A stretch of 64,000 nucleotides of DNA from Brassicibacter mesophilus (lineage in GTDB: Bacteria; Bacillota; Clostridia; Tissierellales; Proteiniboraceae): NCBI RefSeq assembly GCF_050433385.1, contig NZ_JBNPXI010000022.1, forward strand, positions 17,535-81,534, written 5' to 3'. Both the position numbers and the translations under genes were made by a program. Position 1 is the stretch's first letter, and each line of letters begins with the position of its first letter. This document shows, in pieces, positions 17,362 through 26,900 of this stretch. Below the pieces are notes generated by a model. It ran no database searches and was not told the origin of the DNA. It saw only the letters and a program-made list of their open reading frames with translations.

Positions 17362-19893
17362 TTGAAAAGGAACAAAATTTTAATTTTAAGTTTAATTACT
17401 CTTTTAATTTTTTCATCATTCCCTGTACAAGCTGATGACAGCAATTTACAGCATAATGACAATAAAACATATGAGCAGTTAGCTGAGCTGTCTGAATCCA
17501 TAGTTTTAATTAAAGCCTATAATGAAAAGGGAGAGGTTGAAAAATTTGGATCAGGAGTAGTTATTAGTGAAAATGGTCTTATTATAACAAACTATCATGT
17601 GCTTGAGGGTGGAGTTTACTTCGGTGTAGTTATGGAAGGTATGGAAGAAGGTTATGAATATGGCACAATAAATGTATTAGGGTTATCTCAAGAAGCTGAT
17701 TTAGGACTGATTAAAATAAATGTACCAACAAAACCATTAAATATTGGAGCTACTGAGAATTTAAAAAAGGGGCAAAAGGTAGTAGCAATAGGAAACCCTT
17801 TAGGTTTTGAAAATACAATTTCTGACGGTATTATTTCTGCTATTAGAGACTTTGATGGAGTAGAAGTAATCCAGACAACAACACCAATCTCTCCAGGAAG
17901 TTCAGGAGGTGCACTCATGGACATGAATGGAGATTTAATTGGAATAACTACGTTAGTTACAGTAGATGGACAAAATTTAAACTTTGCAGTATCAAGTAAA
18001 CATATATTTGAATTGTTAGAAGATAAAAATACAAAAATGAACATGGAAATCTGGGGACAGAATGGTCTGTTTGAATATGGTGATTCTTCTATTGTATTTG
18101 ATACATTTAACTACCATCATAACAATAAACACATAATAAACTTAATTTCAAATAATGAAACTAAAATGGACTTCAGTATTTTTATTCTAAGTGAGAACTT
18201 TAGAAATCAAGTTGAAGAATTATATATAAATAACATACAAGAAATTGCAAAAAAATATGAGATTAAAGACTATGAATTTAATTTGTTCGCAGGAGAAAGT
18301 ACATTTACATATCAATACTATAACGGCAAAATAAAGAATAAAAAATGGACATATCCTAAGAATGATAGTAAGTCAAAAGAGAATATTTTAAAGATTAACT
18401 TAGGAAATGAAATATATTCACTAGATCATCAGCTTACCATAAATTCGGATGAATATCATATAATAAGCAACATGTTTGAAGGCTTAATGACTGAAAAAAA
18501 TGGAGAAATGCAACTCGCAATGGCAAAAAATTATACCGTGTCTGATGATGGAAAAACTTATACTTTTTATTTAAAAGATGCTAAATGGTCTGATGGGGAG
18601 CCAGTAAAGGCTTCACATTTTGAATATGCGTGGAAAAAGGCACTAAATCCAGATGAGTTTGTATTCGATGCATTTAAATTATATTGTATTGAAGGTGCAC
18701 AGAATTATAATGAAGGTACAGGAAGAATAGAAGATGTTAAAATTAAGGCTATTAATGACAAAACATTACAAGTCAAACTAACTCAGCCAACTCCATACTT
18801 CGTAAAGTTAATTTCTTTACCAGTTTATTTACCACTACGAAAGGATATAGTTGAGCAATCACCATATGACTGGGCTGAAAATCCAATAACAGCAATTAGT
18901 AATGGGCCATTTCGATTAGAAGAGTTTGAGGAAGGAACCAAAGTAACTCTTGTTAAGAATGATGAATACTATAATAAGAGTGTTGTAAAGTTAGATAAAA
19001 TTGAATTCTATATGTTTGAAGATGAAGATATAGCAATAAGTGCATATAATGCAGGAAGGTTTGATGTAGTAGAAGATATTTCTTTACAAAATATATCTAA
19101 AATAAAGGATAAAGATAAGGTTGTAAAAAAGTTTTCTAGTATGAGTACATGGTATTTTAAGCTTAATACAACTAATTCTCCTTTTGACAATGTTAAGGTA
19201 AGAAAGGCTCTTTCACTTGCCATTGATAGAAAAAGCATAATCGATAATGTCTTAAAGAATACAGATAAGCCAGCTACAGGGCTTGTTTCTCCAGGTATAT
19301 ACACATCAGAAGGAAATGATTTTAGAGATGTGGCTGGAGATTATGGAATAGAAGTTGACAAAATTAAAATGGAGGAAGCCAAAAAATTATTAGCAGAAGC
19401 TGGATATCCAAATGGCGAGAATTTTCCAGAGAGTACAATTCTATGTAGTAATAATGAAACAAACAAAGCGATATGTGAAGCAACAAAAGATATGTTAGAA
19501 AAAACTCTAGGCATTAAAGTCAATATAGAGATTGTAGAATTTGGTACTATGCTAGAAAGAGAAGCTCAAGGGGAGTATATGATAGTATTCTCTGGATGGA
19601 CGGCAGATTACCCTGATCCAATGACATTTCTTGAGCTAATGACTTCAGATATAGAAGGTGGCCAATCTGGATGGCTAAATGATGAATATAATAAATTAAT
19701 TGATGAGTCTAATAGTGCTAAAGATAAAGAAAGAGATGAAATGCTAATCGAAGCCGAAAAAATATTAATTGAAGATTCAGTGATTATTCCTATTTTTTAT
19801 GAAACTGATAATGTGATAGTAAATGAAAATATCAAGAATATAGATAGGACAGGATATGGATATTGGTATTTTGGCAGAGTAGAAACAAAATAG
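17362..19893 (+). CDS. Secreted HtrA-like protease fused to oligopeptide-binding (SBP_bac_5) domain
   Basis: 843 residues starting at TTG, 8 bases after GGGAGG. A signal peptide (about 1-24, ending PVQA) is followed by a trypsin-like HtrA/DegP-type domain (about 40-220). Its apparent catalytic triad is His79 (TNYHV), Asp113 (EADLGL) and Ser181 (SPGSSGG). A ~100-residue linker region follows, then an OppA/DppA-type extracellular solute-binding domain from about 350 to the end (YHIISNMFEGL, YTFYLKDAKWSDGEPVKA, VRKALSLAIDRKSII, GWTADYPDPMTF). There is no PDZ domain and no lipobox. A c-di-GMP riboswitch lies directly upstream. A role in cutting extracellular proteins and binding the peptides is inferred; no peptide ABC transporter is adjacent. 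Confidence 0.9.
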   Translation: MKRNKILILSLITLLIFSSFPVQADDSNLQHNDNKTYEQLAELSESIVLIKAYNEKGEVEKFGSGVVISENGLIITNYHVLEGGVYFGVVMEGMEEGYEYGTINVLGLSQEADLGLIKINVPTKPLNIGATENLKKGQKVVAIGNPLGFENTISDGIISAIRDFDGVEVIQTTTPISPGSSGGALMDMNGDLIGITTLVTVDGQNLNFAVSSKHIFELLEDKNTKMNMEIWGQNGLFEYGDSSIVFDTFNYHHNNKHIINLISNNETKMDFSIFILSENFRNQVEELYINNIQEIAKKYEIKDYEFNLFAGESTFTYQYYNGKIKNKKWTYPKNDSKSKENILKINLGNEIYSLDHQLTINSDEYHIISNMFEGLMTEKNGEMQLAMAKNYTVSDDGKTYTFYLKDAKWSDGEPVKASHFEYAWKKALNPDEFVFDAFKLYCIEGAQNYNEGTGRIEDVKIKAINDKTLQVKLTQPTPYFVKLISLPVYLPLRKDIVEQSPYDWAENPITAISNGPFRLEEFEEGTKVTLVKNDEYYNKSVVKLDKIEFYMFEDEDIAISAYNAGRFDVVEDISLQNISKIKDKDKVVKKFSSMSTWYFKLNTTNSPFDNVKVRKALSLAIDRKSIIDNVLKNTDKPATGLVSPGIYTSEGNDFRDVAGDYGIEVDKIKMEEAKKLLAEAGYPNGENFPESTILCSNNETNKAICEATKDMLEKTLGIKVNIEIVEFGTMLEREAQGEYMIVFSGWTADYPDPMTFLELMTSDIEGGQSGWLNDEYNKLIDESNSAKDKERDEMLIEAEKILIEDSVIIPIFYETDNVIVNENIKNIDRTGYGYWYFGRVETK

Positions 19894-19901
19894 ATCGATT
19901 A

Positions 19902-19936
19902 GGAGCAGACTATGATATGGCCTGCTTCTTTTTTTG
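19902..19936 (+). terminator. Terminator after the protease/SBP gene
   Basis: GGAGCAG / CTGCTTC stem followed by TTTTTTT, just after the stop codon. Confidence 0.75.
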
Positions 19937-20056
19937 AGAATTAATGATTAAACTAGTAAGAAGGAAATTTCTAAAAAAAATAGAACTATATTACAATAGA
20001 GATGAGTATTTATAAACAGAATATTTCTATTATAAAATATATAGGAGGAAGCGTTA

Positions 20057-21058
20057 ATGAAAAAAATCATTATCGTATTGTTTTTTCTTTTAATAACATC
20101 TGTTGGATGTCAGAAAGAAGTAGCTCAAGACAACCCAGAAATAGATGTTGAAGAACCAATAGTTGATGAAGAAAAGGGTGCAGATAATGAAATAATCAGA
20201 GAGTTTTATGTTATGGTAAGAGATGAAAAAAGCTCAGATGATTTGATGAAATTTCTAGATGAAAATATAGAGAAAGTACATAACAAAGAAAAGCAGAACG
20301 AGATGCTAGATACAATGTTTAAAGGGTATAGACAGGAAACAATAGAAATTGGGTTAAATGATTTTAAAAAATGGATACAATACTGCGAAAAGTATATATA
20401 TGGCTTAGACTTTAACAACCAGCAAGATATTGATAAGATAGAAGATACTGATAGCGAATTTAAAGCTATAGTACAGGATAGCTATGATAAAGGATATACA
20501 TTTTTGTGGTGGGGAGGAACTTTATGGATAGGGCCTGATTACAAAATGCTCTTAGATAAATATAGCAATTATATGAGTGAGCCTTTACACGCATATATAT
20601 CTACATATGCAGACATAATATATGATCCAATATTTAAAATAAAAGGATATACGTATGATTCTGAGACTCCAAAGGATATGATAGAGCTTTTAGTAAGTAG
20701 TGATGAAGTTATAGAAAGAATGTTAAGACTAGAGAATGTGTTCCACAAATATCCAGATGATAGACCGTTTTGGGAGATGGAAATGCTATATGAGTTTCAT
20801 TTAGGTACGTTTTTACAAGGACTTCCAGTTTTTATTGAAGATGAAAATGAACTAATAGAAATATATAGCTCATATAAAGTAGAATATCCAGATACTAATT
20901 TAGCACCATATATGGATGAATATATAGAATTACTCAAATCTGACAGCTTTAAAGAATACAAGAAAGCATGCGAAAATAATGTTGATCCTGAAGGACGTTG
21001 GGAATTTAGAGATAAAGTAAGTGAAATTATTCAAGAGATAAAGCAAAAATATGATTGA
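20057..21058 (+). CDS. Lipoprotein of unknown function
   Basis: 333 residues with a lipoprotein signal: KKIIIVLFFLLITSVGC, the cysteine being residue 19. An acidic spacer follows, then a mainly helical body with many aromatic residues (YTFLWWGGTLWIG, DDRPFWEMEMLYEF). No domain is recognised. The start ATG follows AGGAGGAAG. Signal peptidase I is encoded 76 bases downstream in the same direction, and the two may be co-transcribed. Confidence 0.8.
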   Translation: MKKIIIVLFFLLITSVGCQKEVAQDNPEIDVEEPIVDEEKGADNEIIREFYVMVRDEKSSDDLMKFLDENIEKVHNKEKQNEMLDTMFKGYRQETIEIGLNDFKKWIQYCEKYIYGLDFNNQQDIDKIEDTDSEFKAIVQDSYDKGYTFLWWGGTLWIGPDYKMLLDKYSNYMSEPLHAYISTYADIIYDPIFKIKGYTYDSETPKDMIELLVSSDEVIERMLRLENVFHKYPDDRPFWEMEMLYEFHLGTFLQGLPVFIEDENELIEIYSSYKVEYPDTNLAPYMDEYIELLKSDSFKEYKKACENNVDPEGRWEFRDKVSEIIQEIKQKYD

Positions 21059-21134
21059 TGTTCAAATTATTTTTGTGATACATTTAAAGATAGTCAGAGT
21101 TTTAAAGCTGAAGATGAAGAGAGGGTGAATACTT

Positions 21135-21722
21135 ATGGACAAAAATATTTTTATAAGAGAGCTTCTAGAATGGGTAAAAACAATATCGTTTGCTTTTATT
21201 GCAGCACTAGTTATCAACATTTTCATTTTTGAAATGACAGCAGTTAATGGCGTTTCTATGTATCCTACTTTAAACAATAACGATAGATTATTTGCTGTTA
21301 AGATAAATCAATTATTTGAGAAGGTACCAAACCATGGTGATATAGTTATTGTAGATGGAAATACTAAGAGAATAAGGACTTTTAAGGATGAAGTTAAGGA
21401 TAGTGCAATAGTAAGCACAATAACAAGGAATGAAAATAGAGATATGCTGATAAAAAGAGTCATAGGAAAGCCAGGAGATGTATTAGAATTTAGAGATGGA
21501 GAGATGTACAGAAATGGAAAGCTTTTAGAAGAAAACTATATTAAAGAGAAAATGAAAATGGAAGATTTTAAAGTTGTAGTTCCTGATGATCATGTCTTTG
21601 TTATGGGGGATAATAGGAATGACAGTAAAGACAGTAGAGTGGTTGGACCTATCCCAATGAAAAATGTAAGAGCAAAAGTGTTGTTTAGAGTGTTTCCATT
21701 TAGCAGAATGAATAAATTCTAG
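21135..21722 (+). CDS. lepB: Signal peptidase I
   Basis: Type I signal peptidase that cleaves signal peptides of exported proteins. 195 residues with one N-terminal membrane helix (about 17-34), nucleophile Ser41 in NGVSMYPTL, general base Lys107 in DMLIKRVIGKPGD, and the C-terminal box VMGDNRNDSKDSR. This is the usual Gram-positive size (SipS-like). The start follows GAGGGTGA. Several secreted proteins are encoded upstream. Confidence 0.94.
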   Translation: MDKNIFIRELLEWVKTISFAFIAALVINIFIFEMTAVNGVSMYPTLNNNDRLFAVKINQLFEKVPNHGDIVIVDGNTKRIRTFKDEVKDSAIVSTITRNENRDMLIKRVIGKPGDVLEFRDGEMYRNGKLLEENYIKEKMKMEDFKVVVPDDHVFVMGDNRNDSKDSRVVGPIPMKNVRAKVLFRVFPFSRMNKF

Positions 21723-21766
21723 TATTTTCAAGTTTAACATATCCAAGTTCAAATCTAAATATACTT

Positions 21767-21848
21767 GAATATGAATAAAATAGAACGTTCATGTGTTGAA
21801 GATTTTTAGAAGGCTATAGGCATGCTATTACCTGTTTTATTCATATTC
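21767..21848. repeat. Long inverted repeat in intergenic region
   Basis: GAATATGAATAAAA (21767-21780) is the exact complement of TTTTATTCATATTC (21835-21848), with a 54-base loop. It lies 45 bases after the signal peptidase gene. There is no T run, so it does not look like a simple terminator. Confidence 0.5.
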
Positions 21849-21959
21849 ATATTTCCATATCATATGTCCATAGATTAATCTCAAAAATAGACTGAATAAA
21901 CATATATGAACATATACATATTAATACTATATTAATACAAAAATACTTAGGTAAAAATA

Positions 21960-21988
21960 TTGATTTTTCAATAAAAAAAGCATATAAT
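21960..21988 (+). promoter_or_regulatory. Sigma-A promoter of the J protein-clpB operon
   Basis: TTGATT (21960-21965) and TATAAT (21983-21988) with a 17-base spacer; transcription should start around 21995, right at the CtsR box. Confidence 0.8.
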
Positions 21989-21998
21989 ATAAAATGAA

Positions 21999-22015
21999 GG
22001 TCAAAGAAAGTCAAA
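21999..22015 (+). promoter_or_regulatory. CtsR operator
   Basis: GGTCAAAGAAAGTCAAA matches the CtsR heptad direct repeat (A/G)GTCAAA-NAN-(A/G)GTCAAA. Its place just after the -10 box is suited to heat-shock repression of clpB. Confidence 0.88.
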
Positions 22016-22045
22016 GTAAAACTTTGGTACGAGGTGAATGATTAT

Positions 22046-22981
22046 ATGAAATATAAAGATTATTATGAGACACTTGGAGTTACTAAGAGTGCGTCTAATG
22101 ACGAGATAAAAAAAGCATACAAGAAGCTAGCAAAAAAGTATCACCCTGATTTAAATCCAGGAGATAAAACGGCCGAAGAAAAATTCAAAGAAATAAATGA
22201 AGCATATGAAGTATTAGGAGATGAACAGAAAAGAAAGAAATATGATACTTTTGGACAAGGATATAATTTCCAGAATGGTGCTGATTTTGATCCTTCTCAA
22301 TATGGTTTCGGAGGATTTAATGACGGAAACGCAGACTTTAGTGATTTTTTCAATATGTTTTTTGGAGGAAACCAGAGCTTTAGCTCAAGAAGCTACAGTA
22401 CTAGTGGATTCAATATAAAAGACATGTTTTCAGGCAGAGGAAGGCATAAAAAAGGTGAGGACGTTGAAACAGAGATTGAGATAGATATTAGAGAAGCGTA
22501 TGAAGGTGCCAGCAAAACCATAGGCTTTACTTCTAATGGAGAAACAAAAAAAATATCAGTTAAGATTCCATCAGGGATACTGCCAGGCAAGAAGATTAAA
22601 CTAAAGGAGCAAGGCGGCAGAGGTATAAATGGTGGAAGAAATGGAGATTTATATTTAAAAGTAAAGATTAGAGATAATGACGAGTTTAAATTGGAAGGAC
22701 TAGATTTAATAAAAGACGTAAAGTTGTCTCCGTGGGAAGCAGCATTAGGATGTGATATCATAGTTCAAACGATAAAGGACAAAATAAAGATAAAAATTCC
22801 TTCAGGTATTCAAACCGACGAAAAGATTAAGCTTAAAGGCTTAGGATATAAAGACATGAATGGAAACAAGGGAAACTTATATGTGAAAACTAAGATTGTT
22901 AATCCAAAGCATATGAGTGAAGAAGAAAAAAAACTTTATGAAAAACTAAGCCAGATATCAAACTTTAATCCAAGAAAATAG
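22046..22981 (+). CDS. CbpA-type J-domain co-chaperone
   Basis: 311-residue DnaJ-family protein. The J domain (1-65) has the HPD tripeptide in KKYHPDLNPG. A Gly/Phe-rich linker (about 70-145) follows, then two C-terminal substrate-binding domains (IKIPSGI and VKIPSGILPG segments). The CxxCxGxG zinc domain of DnaJ is absent, so this is the CbpA class. The ATG at 22046 is 9 bases after GAGGTG; the GTG inside that motif is unlikely to be used. It lies 11 bases upstream of clpB under a CtsR box, so it probably delivers clients to DnaK/ClpB under stress. Confidence 0.92.
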   Translation: MKYKDYYETLGVTKSASNDEIKKAYKKLAKKYHPDLNPGDKTAEEKFKEINEAYEVLGDEQKRKKYDTFGQGYNFQNGADFDPSQYGFGGFNDGNADFSDFFNMFFGGNQSFSSRSYSTSGFNIKDMFSGRGRHKKGEDVETEIEIDIREAYEGASKTIGFTSNGETKKISVKIPSGILPGKKIKLKEQGGRGINGGRNGDLYLKVKIRDNDEFKLEGLDLIKDVKLSPWEAALGCDIIVQTIKDKIKIKIPSGIQTDEKIKLKGLGYKDMNGNKGNLYVKTKIVNPKHMSEEEKKLYEKLSQISNFNPRK

Positions 22982-22992
22982 AGGTGATAAGT

Positions 22993-25584
22993 ATGAATCT
23001 TGAAAAATTTACTCAAAAATCAACAGAGGCCATTTCAAAGGCTACTGAGCTAGTAATAAAAAATGAAAATCAACAGATAGAGGATATTCATTTGCACTTA
23101 GCATTATTAGATCAAAGTGAAGGACTTATTCCAAAATTGATACAGTTTATGGGAGAAAACCTTGACTTTATTAAATCGGATGTCGAAAAAGAGATAGAAA
23201 AGCTTCCAAAAGTTTATGGACAAAGTGTGAGTACACCATATCCTAGCAGGGTATTGACTAAGATATTGATAAATGCTGAGGATGAGGCAAGAAAGTTCAA
23301 GGATGAATACATTAGTGTTGAACATATATATATTTCTCTTCTAAAAGAAAGAAATACTATTTCTGAAAAGGTATTTAAAAAGTATAATATAACACTTCAA
23401 AGATTTTTAGAAGTGCTAAATAAGGTCAGAGGAAATCAAAACATAACCTCAGATAACCCTGAAGACACATATAATGTACTTCAAAGATACGGAAGAGATT
23501 TAGTAGATGAGGCTAGGAAGGGTAAGCTTGACCCTGTTATAGGAAGAGATGGAGAGATAAGAAATACAATAAGGATATTATCTAGAAGAACAAAAAATAA
23601 CCCTGTACTAATAGGGGAGCCAGGTGTAGGTAAGACTGCTATAGTAGAAGGTTTAGCACAAAGGATAGTAAATGGAGATGTACCGGAAGGATTAAAAGAT
23701 AAGACTATATTTTCACTTGATATAGGTGCTTTGATAGCAGGTGCAAAGTTTAGAGGAGAATTTGAAGAAAGGCTTAAAGCTGTACTAAAAGAAGTCGAAA
23801 AATCAGATGGGAAAATAATACTGTTTATAGATGAAATTCACAACATAGTTGGTGCAGGAAGAACAGAAGGGGCTATGGATGCAGGCAATATCTTAAAACC
23901 TATGCTGGCTAGAGGTGAGCTTCACTGTATAGGAGCCACTACATTAAATGAGTATAGAAAGTATATTGAAAAGGATGCTGCCCTTGAAAGAAGATTTCAA
24001 AAGGTTATGGTAGACCAACCTACAGTTGAAGACACTATTGCTATACTTAGAGGGCTTAAAGAAAAATATGAGATTCATCACAAGGTTCGTATATCAGACA
24101 GCGCGGTTATTGCTTGTGTTATGCTCTCAGACAGGTATATAAGTGACAGATTTCTTCCTGACAAAGCTATAGATTTAATGGATGAGGCAGCTTCTATGCT
24201 TAAGATGGAAATAGATAGTATGCCATTTGAGCTAGATGAAATTAGAAGAAAAATTATGCAGCTTCAGATAGAGGCGCAGTCATTGAAAAAAGAAAAAGAT
24301 CAAGACTCATTAAATAGACTTGAAAGCATACAAAAAGAAATATCGCAGCTTGAAGAAAAATCAAACGAATTAAAAGCACAATGGGAGCTTGAAAAGGAAA
24401 ATATAAACAAGATAAGTGACATTAAGAAAGATATCGAAGCAACGAAGCTAGAGATTGAAGAGGCAGAAAGAAAATATGATTTAGAGCGAGTAGCATTTTT
24501 AAGATATGGCACGCTTTCTGAACTACAGAAAAAGCTTGAAGAAGAAAAAGCAAAGCAAAATAATAGAAAAGAAAATATGCTCAAGGAAGAAGTAACAAAT
24601 GTAGAAATAGCAGAGATAGTTGCACGATGGACTGGAATACCAGTATCTAAGCTAGTAGAAGGTGAAAGACAAAAGCTTATTCATTTAGAAGAAATACTTC
24701 ATAAAAGGGTGATAGGTCAGGATGAAGCAGTCAGAGATGTATCAAATGCTGTTATTAGAGCTAGAGCGGGACTTAAGGATATATCTAAACCAATAGGCTC
24801 ATTTATATTCCTCGGGCCTACTGGTGTAGGAAAAACAGAGCTTGCTAAAACAGTAGCAGAGGTACTATTTGATACAGATAAGAATATCATAAGAATTGAT
24901 ATGAGTGAGTATATGGAAAAACACTCTGTATCAAGGCTTATAGGTGCGCCTCCAGGATATGTTGGGTACGATGAGGGAGGGCAGCTTACTGAAGCTGTTA
25001 GAAGAAAGCCTTATAGCATAGTTTTATTTGATGAGATTGAAAAGGCACACCCAGAAGTATTTAACGTGCTGCTACAGGTACTAGATGATGGAAGACTTAC
25101 AGACAATCAAGGAAGAACAGTTGATTTTAAAAATACTATTATTATCATGACTTCTAATATAGGTTCGGATTATTTGATTAATGGAATAGATGAAAAGGGA
25201 GAAATTACTGAGCGTACAAAAGAAATGGTAATGGATAGAATGCGCTCAAGCTTTAGACCAGAGTTTTTGAATCGTATTGATGAGGTAATAATGTTTAAGC
25301 CATTATCAGAAAATGAAATATATAGGATTATTGATTTGATTCTTGAAGATATAAAGGAAAGAGTCAGAGATAGACATATTGAAATAGATCTTGCTAACAG
25401 CGGAAAAGAGTATATTTTGAAGCATGCTTATTCACCTATATATGGGGCACGTCCTATTAAGAGATATCTCCAGAAATTTATTGAAACTGAAATAGGTAAG
25501 ATGATAATTAGAGGAGAAATAAACGATAATGACAATATAATAATTGAAGCTAGAGATGATGAATTGATAGTTAGAAAGCAGTGA
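22993..25584 (+). CDS. clpB: ATP-dependent disaggregase ClpB
   Basis: 863-residue Hsp100 that rescues aggregated proteins with DnaK. It has the N-terminal Clp repeat domain (1-145), AAA-1 with GEPGVGKT and LFIDEIHNIVGAG, the long coiled-coil middle domain (about 405-525) that separates ClpB from ClpC, and AAA-2 with GPTGVGKTE and VLFDEIEKAHPEVF. The sequence continues to the conserved GARPIKRYLQKFIE end. The ATG follows GAGGTGATAAGT. Second gene of the CtsR-controlled operon. Confidence 0.97.
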   Translation: MNLEKFTQKSTEAISKATELVIKNENQQIEDIHLHLALLDQSEGLIPKLIQFMGENLDFIKSDVEKEIEKLPKVYGQSVSTPYPSRVLTKILINAEDEARKFKDEYISVEHIYISLLKERNTISEKVFKKYNITLQRFLEVLNKVRGNQNITSDNPEDTYNVLQRYGRDLVDEARKGKLDPVIGRDGEIRNTIRILSRRTKNNPVLIGEPGVGKTAIVEGLAQRIVNGDVPEGLKDKTIFSLDIGALIAGAKFRGEFEERLKAVLKEVEKSDGKIILFIDEIHNIVGAGRTEGAMDAGNILKPMLARGELHCIGATTLNEYRKYIEKDAALERRFQKVMVDQPTVEDTIAILRGLKEKYEIHHKVRISDSAVIACVMLSDRYISDRFLPDKAIDLMDEAASMLKMEIDSMPFELDEIRRKIMQLQIEAQSLKKEKDQDSLNRLESIQKEISQLEEKSNELKAQWELEKENINKISDIKKDIEATKLEIEEAERKYDLERVAFLRYGTLSELQKKLEEEKAKQNNRKENMLKEEVTNVEIAEIVARWTGIPVSKLVEGERQKLIHLEEILHKRVIGQDEAVRDVSNAVIRARAGLKDISKPIGSFIFLGPTGVGKTELAKTVAEVLFDTDKNIIRIDMSEYMEKHSVSRLIGAPPGYVGYDEGGQLTEAVRRKPYSIVLFDEIEKAHPEVFNVLLQVLDDGRLTDNQGRTVDFKNTIIIMTSNIGSDYLINGIDEKGEITERTKEMVMDRMRSSFRPEFLNRIDEVIMFKPLSENEIYRIIDLILEDIKERVRDRHIEIDLANSGKEYILKHAYSPIYGARPIKRYLQKFIETEIGKMIIRGEINDNDNIIIEARDDELIVRKQ

Positions 25585-25656
25585 TGGTTTTAAGAGAGAA
25601 TACAATATTATATAGTAAAAGCAATATAAACATTATCACAAATCATGATTTATGCG

Positions 25657-25698
25657 AAACTAATAGAGAAAAATAGGTATATCTCTATTAGTTTTTTT
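25657..25698 (+). terminator. Terminator of the clpB operon
   Basis: AACTAATAGAGA / TCTCTATTAGTT stem followed by a run of T. Confidence 0.85.
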
Positions 25699-25757
25699 TA
25701 CCCATAGGAAAGTTCTAATCTACATTAATATAAACTTTCCGTTAAATGGGTTTCAAG

Positions 25758-25804
25758 AAAGGCTTCCTTAATCTATTAATGCTTCAATAGAAGCCTTTTT
25801 TATT
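25758..25804 (+). terminator. Second hairpin terminator
   Basis: AAAGGCTTC / GAAGCCTTT stem followed by a T run. It stands between clpB and the next operon; an imperfect hairpin with GGAAAGTT / AACTTTCC arms lies between the two terminators. Confidence 0.7.
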
Positions 25805-25911
25805 TTAGTGCTAAAGAAGCATAAGTTATAAATTACATATTATAGGGATATATGATAGAATGGTTATAGTGTTTTTATAGTAGATTATTACATTATATGA
25901 GGAGTGATGGA

Positions 25912-26874
25912 ATGGATTTTTCAAGGTTTTCAATCATGTCTATAACAGAAATACTAGATAGAACATTTGATATTCATAAAAAGAATATAGGTACTTCTGC
26001 TTTATATATGTTTGTGCTTAGTATCATATCTATAGTAGTTGGATTAATATTTGTTTTTGTAGGAATGGTGCCATTAACAATGATAATGGGAAGTATTTCG
26101 ATGTTAGGATATGGGGCTTCAGATGTGCAAGTGTTTATATGGATTGCAGTTATGTTTGTCGTTCTCGGGGTAGTATTTTATGCAATAGAGCTGGTTAGGC
26201 AATCTGGAGTTATTATAATAGGTTCAAATGGATTTTTAAAGAAAAAAACTGATATTGGAAATGCTATGGAAGGGATGTTTAGGAATATACCACGTATGTT
26301 GAGTGTAATACTTGCTGGAACGCTGTTGTTCATACCCATAGTAATTGTTTTTGGTGGAGTAATGATAGCTTTTATTAAAAATTATGAAATAACTTATAGT
26401 GTATTTTCCCTTATAGGCATTATAGTATCTGGACTTATTTTATTAGTATGGTTTATATACTTTATGACTGTACATATTTATTCTGCTCATACAGCTATAA
26501 TAGAGAAGCTTACGTTTTTTAAAGCCTTAGAAAGAAGTAGAGCGCTTGTTAAGAATAATTTTTGGAAGACGCTAGGTAGCTATGTATTGTTTGTTCTAGT
26601 AGTTGGGGCTGTATCTTTTTCTATTTACACAGTCTTAGGGATTATAGCAGGTATAATTTATCTAATATTAGGTTCAAGTGGCATTAACCAGAATTTATTA
26701 ACTATGCTTCTGATGTTAGGGAATATATTGAGGATACCTATTCAGATAATTATTTCATTGTTTATTGGACCATTAACAGGAATATTCATAACAATTCTTT
26801 ATTATAATCAAAGATTTAAGAAAAATGGTCATGACATAGAATTAAATCTTATGGAACTAAAGAATACCAAGTAA
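25912..26874 (+). CDS. Multi-pass membrane protein of the MoxR-DUF58 operon
   Basis: 320 residues with about six hydrophobic segments (for example LYMFVLSIISIVVGLIFVF, MLSVILAGTLLFIPIVIVFG). No catalytic motif is seen; proteins of this kind are often labelled as glycerophosphodiester phosphodiesterase membrane-domain-like. The ATG lies 7 bases after AGGAG; an earlier in-frame ATG at 25897 overlaps that site. It is the first gene of a run with DUF4129, DUF4350, MoxR and DUF58 proteins, a recurrent clostridial and bacillar cluster of unclear purpose. Confidence 0.75.
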   Translation: MDFSRFSIMSITEILDRTFDIHKKNIGTSALYMFVLSIISIVVGLIFVFVGMVPLTMIMGSISMLGYGASDVQVFIWIAVMFVVLGVVFYAIELVRQSGVIIIGSNGFLKKKTDIGNAMEGMFRNIPRMLSVILAGTLLFIPIVIVFGGVMIAFIKNYEITYSVFSLIGIIVSGLILLVWFIYFMTVHIYSAHTAIIEKLTFFKALERSRALVKNNFWKTLGSYVLFVLVVGAVSFSIYTVLGIIAGIIYLILGSSGINQNLLTMLLMLGNILRIPIQIIISLFIGPLTGIFITILYYNQRFKKNGHDIELNLMELKNTK

Positions 26875-26900
26875 AATAGTAGAGGAGAAGGAATGTGAGA

